NCBI RefSeq assembly: GCF_035492835.1
Contig: NZ_DATJIY010000152.1
Coordinates: forward strand, 1 to 39,814
Reading direction: 5' to 3'
Source: Dinghuibacter sp035492835
GTDB taxonomy: Bacteria; Bacteroidota; Bacteroidia; Chitinophagales; Chitinophagaceae
Length of the DNA: 39,814 bases
The first letter of the stretch is position 1. Every line of letters begins with the position of its first letter. A model generated the notes under the pieces. The model saw nothing but the letters and a program-made list of their open reading frames with translations, made no database searches and was not told where the DNA came from. The translations under genes and the position numbers were made by a program. Positions 33,250 to 39,814 of the stretch are shown piece by piece.

Positions 33250-36126
33250 ATGAAGCGATTGCTGCTTGCTGTCTTTTTGTTCACTTTAATTGGACAGACG
33301 GAAGGCCAGAATACGGTCGGGCTTCCACTGGTGATTAACTATAATAAGCTTGACTTCCATGGGGGAGCCCAAACCTGGGACATGGCCCAGGATCGGCGCG
33401 GAATGATGTATTTCGCAAACAATGAGGGGCTTATGTCTTTCGATGGCACCTATTGGAAGATTTATCCCCTCCCTAATGGGACTATCGTCCGCTCCATAAC
33501 CCTGGTCGACGACCGCATTTATGTGGGAGGACAGGGAGAACTGGGATATTTTCAGCCGGACAGCACGGGCGCCCTTCGCTATAATTCGTTGGTAGGTCTG
33601 CTACCCGCCGGCCAAAGACTTTTTGCCGATATATGGGAGGTGTATATCCTGGGGGAATCCGTATTTTTCCGGGCGACCAACGGTATCTTTGAGCTCCGGA
33701 ACAATGCATTCCTGGTGTACCCGCCCCAAACGGAATGGCAGAAGATGTGCCTGGCGGGACATCGGTTGATCGCGCAGGACAAGCGGGATGGCCTGTTTTA
33801 TTACCAGGGGAACCAATGGATCCCTTTGAATAACCGGAAACTGTTAGGCCAAGAGAATATGGCGGGCATCACCCCCATAAAAGGGGACAGCTTCCTCGTC
33901 ACAACGCTTCAACGAGGTGTCTATCTATTAAGGAACGACACCCTCCTGAATACTTTGGGAGGCCTCAAATCCCTCACGACATGGATATCCGGCTCCGCAA
34001 GGCTTGACGACCAAACGCTGGTATTGGCTACGACCTCAGAAGGTTGCGTCCTTGTAGATATGAGTGGTCGTATTGCGCAGGTAGTTTCGAGCAAGGAAGG
34101 TTTACAAAGCGACCATATTAATTGCCTTTTCCTGGACAAGGACAAGAATATCTGGGTCGGGCTCGACAATGGGATCAGTATGGTGGCGTACAGCAAGGCT
34201 ATCCGGTATATCAGGCCCAACCGGGACTACGAATTATACGGTTATTCCACCAGGATATTCCGGGGGAAGCTGTATATAGCCACGTCTGACGGGGTCTATA
34301 GCGTGCCTGTCCCGTCGGGCAGCGGAGACCTGGGTGTAGAAAGGGGGAAATTCGACCTGGTTCCCAACAGCAGGGGTTTATCGTGGCGACTTGATGAAGT
34401 GAATCAGCACCTCCTCCTGGGGCACGATCCGGGCATCTTTGACATCGGTAAGGATGGGGCGGAGCTGGTGAGCCAGGATGCCTCCTGGCTGTTTTTGCCG
34501 ATGAGCCCGGTGCTTCCCTCCAGGTACCTGCTGGCAGGGACCTATACCGGTATCAAACTATTGGAATATGGTCAGGACAAGTTTACGGACCTGGGATACC
34601 CCGCGGGATGCAATGTCTCTTTCCGGTTCCTCGCCATCGACAACGACAGTACGGTCTGGACGTCGAACCCTTACCAGGGCATCTACCGGCTGCAATTATC
34701 CCGCGATAAGCGGACGTACAATTGCCGGTTGTACACGGATAAGGACGGCCTTCCCTCCCCATTAAACGACTTTGTCTTCAGGATAAAGAACAGGATTGTC
34801 TTTGCTACAGTAAAGGGGGTGTATGAATTTAATCCATCGCGGGGTAAGTTTGTGCCTTCCCCGTTGTTCTACCCCCTGTTTGGTACAATGGATATCCGGT
34901 ACCTGAATGAAGACCAGGAGGGGAACATCTGGTTTTGCAGCGGCAAAAAAATAGGGGTGGTGCACGAGACCTCCAATGCCGGGAGCCAGGCCCCGGTCGT
35001 TACATGGTTCCCCGAACTAACGGGACAGATCCTTTCAGGGTTCGAAAGTATCTATCCTTATAACCCACAGAATATCTTCATAGCCTCCGAAAAGGGCATC
35101 ATCCATTTGAATTATGCCGAGTATATCAAGGATACATCGACGATTGCCCTCTTACTAAGCACCGTAAGGGCTTACGGAAGACCCGACAGTACCCTGTTCG
35201 ATGGATACGACCAAAGCGAGACGCCTCACCTTCCCTCGCACCGTAACGCATATCACTTTGAATTCAGCTCTCCCGGCTACGGCTACCGGCAAACCATCGA
35301 GTACAGCTATAAATTGGAGGGCTATGATGCGGATTGGAGCCTGTGGACGGCAAAGTCGGAAAAAGACTATACCAATCTCCCCGATGGAGAATATACGTTT
35401 GAAGTAAAGGCGCACGACAACCTCGGAAACACGTCGGAGTCCGTTAGGTACACCTTTGTGATCGATCCTCCCTTTTATAAAACGATATGGGCCTATATTT
35501 TATACGGTATTTTGCTGTTGTCGGCGGGGTATGCCCTGAAAAAGTGGCACGAGCACCGGTTGCTCAGCCAGAAACGCAAGTATGAAGCCAAACAGCGGCA
35601 GATCGTTACCCTCCACAAGCTCGAGATGGAAAACGTGGAAAAAGAGCTCATCCGGCTCCAAAACAAACAGCTTGAAAACGAAATATTCCTGAAAAAAAAG
35701 GAATTGGCCGACGCCAATATGCATTTGCTGGAACAAGAGGACGCCTTTGCCAGGGTAAAAAACGAGATAAACAAGCTGTACCAAAGGACAGACGATCGGG
35801 ATGAAGTGAGGACGGCGCTGCAACTGCTGAACAGCATCGAAAAGAACAATGAAAACTGGGACCAGTTCGCCGCGTACTTCGACCAGATCAGCGACGATTT
35901 CCTGAAAAAATTAAACGCACGGTTCCCCAGTCTGAGCAGGAGCGATCTGAAACTTTGCACCTATCTCCGGCTGAACCTCTCCACAAAGGAAATCGCCAAG
36001 ATCATGAACATATCCGTCCGCGGCGTAGAAATGAGCCGGTATCGGATCAGGAGAAAATTCAATATCGGGAAGAAGCAGAGCCTGAGTGCATTCCTGAATA
36101 GCATGTTACAAGATTCACCCCAATAG
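33250..36126 (+). CDS. Membrane-spanning regulator: Reg_prop sensor, Y_Y_Y domain and C-terminal LuxR-type HTH
   Basis: A 958-aa single-chain regulator. A signal peptide (residues 1-19, ending T-E-G-Q) is followed by beta-propeller repeats (Reg_prop-like, such as I-W-V-G-L-D-N-G-I-S and I-W-F-C-S-G-K-K), then a Y_Y_Y domain (about 680-742, Y-K-L-E-G-Y-D-A-D-W and L-P-D-G-E-Y-T-F-E-V). One transmembrane helix (about 745-764), a long charged coiled-coil (about 775-870) and a LuxR-like HTH (about 909-937, T-K-E-I-A-K-I-M-N-I-S-V-R-G-V-E) complete it. There is no histidine kinase or receiver, unlike hybrid two-component PUL regulators. So the periplasmic signal must pass to the HTH through the coiled coil and probably dimer changes. 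It is divergent from susC and co-directional with the GH15-like gene (15-nt gap). Confidence 0.92.
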   Translation: MKRLLLAVFLFTLIGQTEGQNTVGLPLVINYNKLDFHGGAQTWDMAQDRRGMMYFANNEGLMSFDGTYWKIYPLPNGTIVRSITLVDDRIYVGGQGELGYFQPDSTGALRYNSLVGLLPAGQRLFADIWEVYILGESVFFRATNGIFELRNNAFLVYPPQTEWQKMCLAGHRLIAQDKRDGLFYYQGNQWIPLNNRKLLGQENMAGITPIKGDSFLVTTLQRGVYLLRNDTLLNTLGGLKSLTTWISGSARLDDQTLVLATTSEGCVLVDMSGRIAQVVSSKEGLQSDHINCLFLDKDKNIWVGLDNGISMVAYSKAIRYIRPNRDYELYGYSTRIFRGKLYIATSDGVYSVPVPSGSGDLGVERGKFDLVPNSRGLSWRLDEVNQHLLLGHDPGIFDIGKDGAELVSQDASWLFLPMSPVLPSRYLLAGTYTGIKLLEYGQDKFTDLGYPAGCNVSFRFLAIDNDSTVWTSNPYQGIYRLQLSRDKRTYNCRLYTDKDGLPSPLNDFVFRIKNRIVFATVKGVYEFNPSRGKFVPSPLFYPLFGTMDIRYLNEDQEGNIWFCSGKKIGVVHETSNAGSQAPVVTWFPELTGQILSGFESIYPYNPQNIFIASEKGIIHLNYAEYIKDTSTIALLLSTVRAYGRPDSTLFDGYDQSETPHLPSHRNAYHFEFSSPGYGYRQTIEYSYKLEGYDADWSLWTAKSEKDYTNLPDGEYTFEVKAHDNLGNTSESVRYTFVIDPPFYKTIWAYILYGILLLSAGYALKKWHEHRLLSQKRKYEAKQRQIVTLHKLEMENVEKELIRLQNKQLENEIFLKKKELADANMHLLEQEDAFARVKNEINKLYQRTDDRDEVRTALQLLNSIEKNNENWDQFAAYFDQISDDFLKKLNARFPSLSRSDLKLCTYLRLNLSTKEIAKIMNISVRGVEMSRYRIRRKFNIGKKQSLSAFLNSMLQDSPQ

Positions 36127-36141
36127 TCCAAGCGCTTCGCC

Positions 36142-38346
36142 ATGAAAAGCCACCTGATACTGGTCTTCGCTCTTTTCACCACCGGCTCCTTCGCCCAGGT
36201 CATTCATTTCGACACGAAATGGCGATTTATCAAAGGAGACGACACCGCATACAAAAGTGAAGCATTCGATGACGGCAAATGGGAGTTGCGCCTTGTCCCA
36301 TCATCAAACAAAGGGTGGGAAGGCCTTTGCTGGTACAGGGTGAAGTTTAACGTACCCCGGCAAATGATAGGGAAGGAAATGGTTTTATTTGCCGGAACTA
36401 TCGATGCCGCAGACGAGACCTTTGTAAATGGGGATTTGGTAGGCGCCAGCGGAAAAATCTACCCCAAGGTAGAAACCGCATGGGATCGGCAAAGGATATA
36501 TACCATCCCTGCGGGTATCGTAAAGGAAAATAATACGCTGGCCGTGCGCATGTTTAACGCGACGGCTATCGGCGGCATCTACAAAGGACGGCTTGCCCTG
36601 ATGACAAAAGACACTTACGAGAAGGAAAAAAAGGAATTGGCCGCAACCAGGCGATCCTATTTCCAATTAACCACGTCCAACGGGCTCATTTCAGCGGTGT
36701 ACAATACCGAAACAGACAGGGTGGAAACGTTGTATCCCCATATTTTCGCCTATTACGATTCCGCGAAATTCGTATCGCCCGTCGCATTCAACATATCCTT
36801 CAAAAAACCAATGCGGCCGCTTTCGGCGCATTACCTGGACAATACGCACGTCATCGAAGTGAAGTACCGGGATTTATCCGTTTATTATTTCGCCCCCTTC
36901 ACTACCCACGAAAGCATCTTATACGCCGTAGTAAAAGGGCCGCCCGAAGCGGTGAAAAGTATCGCCTTCGGGTACGACCGGGGAAAAGGGGAAATACAAA
37001 CAAGCGACTACGCTAAAATCAGGAATGGCGTCGCCGAAAAATACTTCCTGTTTGGCTTTACCGACTCCCTGCATAAGGATGCGGCAATTTGTCGAAAGGC
37101 GAAGACCCGCTTGGCGGGGAAAAACACATCATTGCTTTCCGAAGAGATACAATTCATGCATTCCGTGTTTAAAGGATGCAAAATTCCCGGAAAAGCGACG
37201 GCTGACGAGAAGGCTTTATTGCAACAATCCGTAACCATCTTGAAAATGTCCCAGGTGCCGGAGCAGGAAATTCTCCCATGCGCCCGCGGGCAGATAGTAG
37301 CGTCGTTGCGTCCCGGGGAATGGAGTATGACATGGGTCCGGGACGGTTCATTCGCCATTGCCGCGATGGCGAAACTGGGCATGAACGATGAGGCTCGGAG
37401 AGGGCTGGAATTTATGCTGAACGCCCGACCCGTGGGCCGGTTTAAAAATAATGTTTTTAGGAACGGGAGAGACTATGGCATTGGCGTGGACTATCGAATA
37501 TCGGCGACACGCTATTATGGCAACAGCAAGGAAGACTGCGATGCTTCGGAAGGGCCTACCATCGAGATTGACGATTTCGGTCTCTTTCTTACCGCGCTGG
37601 ATGAATACATGAAAAGCAGCAATGACGGTGCCTTCTATAGGCAATGGGAGAAAGTACTGTCCGAAAAGGTCGCCGATGCGATCATTCACAATATCGACGG
37701 TGACGGGTTGATACGCAGTGATTCAGGTCCATGGGAACACCCTTTGCCGGGAAGGAGATATACGTTCACCTCCGGCGTCTGCGCAGAAGGATTAAAGCGA
37801 TTCTCCGCAATGCAAAAGCGATACGGGTATGAATGGAAAAAATATTCAACCGCATCGGAACGCCTGTATGCCGGTATCATGAGCCATATGGTGTATGAAA
37901 ATCGTGTCATAAAAGGAGATGCCGATGACCAGTCACCGACCGCCCACTATTTTCATGACGCGGGAACGTTCGAATTGTTTGCAAACGGGCTTATTACGGA
38001 CAAAAAGCTCTTCGAGTCACACATGCGGGAATATGACCCATTGATGAAAGTGAAGGACGGCATCGGCTATATACGCGTCTTCAGCGATGACAGTTACGAG
38101 AATCAGGAATGGCCGTTCGCGGATTTGCGTGTCGCAGTGGCCCAAAACCACCTGGGCAGCAGGAGCCTGGCCAAGGGACTGATCGACAAGGTCACTGCAC
38201 TGTCCAAAGCCAATTACAATTCGATACCGGAGATGTATATGCTGGACAACTGTTACTTCAATGGAGCGGTTCCAATGGTGGGTTACGGATCGGGAGCGTA
38301 TGTATTGGCGTTATTGGATTATTATGGATGCGTGCCTAGGCGATAG
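36142..38346 (+). CDS. GH15-like glycosidase with N-terminal sugar-binding domain
   Basis: A 734-aa exported protein. Signal peptide (ends G-S-F-A-Q), then a beta-sandwich of GH2 N-terminal type (about 20-160; W-Y-R-V-K-F-N-V, T-F-V-N-G-D-L-V-G), a linking beta-domain, and an (alpha/alpha)6 catalytic part from about 350. The catalytic part shows W-V-R-D-G-S-F-A-I (398-406), D-S-G-P-W-E-H with Glu532 as the likely acid and I-P-E-M-Y with Glu697 as the likely base, as in glucoamylase-like GH15. Family members cut alpha-glucans, trehalose or related sugars; the actual substrate here is unknown. It is the only hydrolase on the regulator's strand and may form an operon with it. Confidence 0.82.
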   Translation: MKSHLILVFALFTTGSFAQVIHFDTKWRFIKGDDTAYKSEAFDDGKWELRLVPSSNKGWEGLCWYRVKFNVPRQMIGKEMVLFAGTIDAADETFVNGDLVGASGKIYPKVETAWDRQRIYTIPAGIVKENNTLAVRMFNATAIGGIYKGRLALMTKDTYEKEKKELAATRRSYFQLTTSNGLISAVYNTETDRVETLYPHIFAYYDSAKFVSPVAFNISFKKPMRPLSAHYLDNTHVIEVKYRDLSVYYFAPFTTHESILYAVVKGPPEAVKSIAFGYDRGKGEIQTSDYAKIRNGVAEKYFLFGFTDSLHKDAAICRKAKTRLAGKNTSLLSEEIQFMHSVFKGCKIPGKATADEKALLQQSVTILKMSQVPEQEILPCARGQIVASLRPGEWSMTWVRDGSFAIAAMAKLGMNDEARRGLEFMLNARPVGRFKNNVFRNGRDYGIGVDYRISATRYYGNSKEDCDASEGPTIEIDDFGLFLTALDEYMKSSNDGAFYRQWEKVLSEKVADAIIHNIDGDGLIRSDSGPWEHPLPGRRYTFTSGVCAEGLKRFSAMQKRYGYEWKKYSTASERLYAGIMSHMVYENRVIKGDADDQSPTAHYFHDAGTFELFANGLITDKKLFESHMREYDPLMKVKDGIGYIRVFSDDSYENQEWPFADLRVAVAQNHLGSRSLAKGLIDKVTALSKANYNSIPEMYMLDNCYFNGAVPMVGYGSGAYVLALLDYYGCVPRR

Positions 38347-38366
38347 CTGACCAAATTATGATACAA

Positions 38367-38399
38367 TTTGCATTTATTTTGCAATATAATTTAGTTTAT
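38367..38399 (+). promoter_or_regulatory. Candidate promoter of the ECF sigma factor gene
   Basis: The 90-bp gap is strongly AT-rich. TTTG (38367-38370) and TAGTTTAT (38392-38399) are 21 nt apart, matching the -33/-7 layout with two mismatches in the -7 box. A second TTTTG at 38377-38381 is an alternative. Start expected near 38406, about 30 nt before the ATG. Confidence 0.35.
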
Positions 38400-38436
38400 T
38401 ATATGTACATTACGGGTTGCCGAATAGTACAATATC

Positions 38437-39054
38437 ATGCAGCCCGAATATAGGGAGTCGGAATTTATACACGACGTACACGGGGACCGGAGCGCCGTCA
38501 ACCATGCTTTTGAATGGCTGTTCAGAGCCTATTTCGAACGGCTATATAACTTCGCCAGGCGCTTCATCCAGAGCAAGGCGGAGGCAGAAGACGTTGCGAT
38601 GAACGCCTTTGGCACACTGTACAAAACGCGGGACAGGTTCCAAAGCCTGCCGGCTGCCCGTTCATTTTTGTACATCGCGGTAAAAAATAATTGCTTTGAC
38701 TGCATAAAGACGAGGCGTAACAGGGCACTCCGGGAAACCAGGTTCCAGCGTCAGCTCGCCCAGGAACCCGGTTTAGCGGCGCCGACGCAGGACGATAAGT
38801 CTTTCGAGATTCAAATGGCGTTGGAACGGCTGCCAGAGCAATGTAAAAAGGTTTTCCAGCTCATTTACATAAATGGCTTGCCTTATAGGGAGGCCGCCAA
38901 AACTCTGGGTATCACCTTAAATTCCGTTAAGAGCCAGCGCAGAATCGGATTGGACAAGCTCAGATCCATATTTTTTTGCAATCTTTCACCCGAAGGAAAT
39001 TTCGCGTCGTTTTATAAAGATGACCAAACGCGATATTCCTATGCCTCCAAATGA
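38437..39054 (+). CDS. ECF-type RNA polymerase sigma factor (sigma-70 family)
   Basis: A 205-aa ECF sigma factor. Region 2 (about 24-95) has F-E-W-L-F-R-A-Y-F-E-R-L-Y-N-F-A-R-R-F and A-E-A-E-D-V-A, and region 4 (about 128-180) has L-E-R-L-P-E-Q-C-K-K-V-F-Q-L-I-Y-I-N-G-L-P-Y-R-E-A-A-K-T-L-G-I-T. It resembles the Bacteroides-expansion family that normally pairs with a FecR-like anti-sigma factor and often with a TonB receptor. The next gene is a truncated FecR-like protein; no cognate receptor is present to the right within this window. Confidence 0.92.
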   Translation: MQPEYRESEFIHDVHGDRSAVNHAFEWLFRAYFERLYNFARRFIQSKAEAEDVAMNAFGTLYKTRDRFQSLPAARSFLYIAVKNNCFDCIKTRRNRALRETRFQRQLAQEPGLAAPTQDDKSFEIQMALERLPEQCKKVFQLIYINGLPYREAAKTLGITLNSVKSQRRIGLDKLRSIFFCNLSPEGNFASFYKDDQTRYSYASK

Positions 39055-39055
39055 T

Positions 39056-39388
39056 ATGAAGATTCGACGGCTGGCCACGCTCGTGGCCAGGGCCCGTAAA
39101 GAAATATTATCCCTTAACGAAAAGAAAGAACTGGAGCAATGGCTTGTCGCCTCCCCGGAGAATCAGGGGTGGTACGACTATATGTTCGAAGATGAAGGGC
39201 TGGTGGAACATTTCGAGCATTACGACGAAGACGCGCCCCTTTCAGTCAAAACCAGGGAAAAGCCCGATGGCTTGTTTAAAGGAATCGGTATGCAAGAACC
39301 GGTTTGGCCAATCGCCTGGCGAATAACCATCGTGGTCGCGATTGCGACGCTTTTACTGGGTGTGATCGGCCTTCTTTTCTTTAGTTGA
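39056..39388 (+). CDS. Very short FecR-like anti-sigma factor without periplasmic sensor
   Basis: A 110-aa protein whose N-terminal half (about 1-45) matches the cytoplasmic sigma-binding part of FecR proteins: a helix with A-R-A-R-K-E-I-L-S-L, then L-E-Q-W-L-V-A-S-P-E-N-Q. One transmembrane helix (about 84-108) ends the protein, so the periplasmic FecR domain of typical 300-aa relatives is missing. The ATG at 39056 lies one base after the sigma stop; the frame is open upstream to 39020, inside the sigma gene. It could be a genuine minimal anti-sigma factor or the remnant of a truncated one. The stop at 39388 is 66 bp before the tRNA fragment, so the island insertion did not cut it directly. 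Confidence 0.7.
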   Translation: MKIRRLATLVARARKEILSLNEKKELEQWLVASPENQGWYDYMFEDEGLVEHFEHYDEDAPLSVKTREKPDGLFKGIGMQEPVWPIAWRITIVVAIATLLLGVIGLLFFS

Positions 39389-39415
39389 GACAACTAGGAA
39401 TCAAGCGAATAAAAA

Positions 39416-39443
39416 AGGCACTTATGCGTATACATAAGTGCCT
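39416..39443 (-). terminator. Orphan tRNA terminator
   Basis: A perfect 11-bp stem, AGGCACTTATG (39416-39426) and CATAAGTGCCT (39433-39443), with a 6-nt loop. On the minus strand the stem is followed by a T-run (TTTTT), giving a standard rho-independent terminator. It lies 10 nt past the 3' end of the tRNA-Ala fragment, so it is most simply the terminator of that tRNA gene left on the chromosome side. Confidence 0.7.
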
Positions 39444-39451
39444 AATAAATA

Positions 39452-39814
<363 letters not shown>

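Overview
The window reads as a chromosomal piece of a Bacteroidota bacterium, most likely in or near the family Chitinophagaceae. The signs are a SusC/SusD pair, a Reg_prop/Y_Y_Y sensor-regulator, LytS/LytTR signalling, DUF4421 and DUF6728-like proteins, LpxB (a Gram-negative envelope), and candidate promoters fitting the Bacteroidetes -33 TTTG / -7 TAnnTTTG pattern. Base composition is moderately GC-rich until about 39.45 kb, where it falls sharply. Assignments rest on motif reading and family knowledge; no database search was run.

Layout. (1) 1-7.6 kb, core genes: the end of a histone-deacetylase-like hydrolase, an XRE/S24 regulator divergent from surE, a surE - small membrane protein - lpxB cluster, a 55-aa DUF6728-like gene too short for most ORF cut-offs, a PAS protein, a di-haem cytochrome, a YtxH protein, free-methionine-(R)-sulfoxide reductase and a DUF4421 protein. 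(2) 7.6-9.5 kb: a 635-aa secreted protein of unknown function. (3) 9.5-18.05 kb: a seven-gene operon for a tripartite ABC exporter (adaptor, TolC-like channel, ATPase, two FtsX/MacB-type permeases) followed by its own NtrC-type regulator and histidine kinase. A near-perfect sigma-54 promoter and two upstream dyads lie directly before it, so the operon probably activates itself. (4) 18.07-20.6 kb: a convergent LytS/LytTR pair. (5) 20.6-22.9 kb: a RibD-C reductase, a thioredoxin, two small uncertain genes and a gene graveyard containing recognisable remnants of a VWA-like protein and a GH88 hydrolase. (6) 22.9-38.35 kb: a polysaccharide-utilisation locus with GH89, DUF1080, an alpha/alpha-barrel-like protein, GH16, SusD and SusC, a divergent membrane-spanning regulator and a GH15-like enzyme. 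(7) 38.4-39.4 kb: an ECF sigma factor and a very short FecR-like anti-sigma factor. (8) 39.45 kb to the end: the 3' part of a tRNA-Ala gene with its terminator still in place, then AT-rich DNA that begins a DUF488 gene. This looks like the left attachment site of an integrated element that continues beyond the window.

How the genes work together. In the PUL, the minus-strand run susC-susD-GH16-alpha/alpha protein is packed with gaps of 1-21 nt and should bind, import and cut a glucan-type glycan. The divergent 958-aa protein probably senses the glycan in the periplasm and acts directly on DNA through a cytoplasmic C-terminal HTH, without phosphotransfer. The GH15-like enzyme is downstream of it on the same strand. 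In the exporter operon the final two genes encode the sigma-54 activator and its sensor, which closes a positive regulatory loop.
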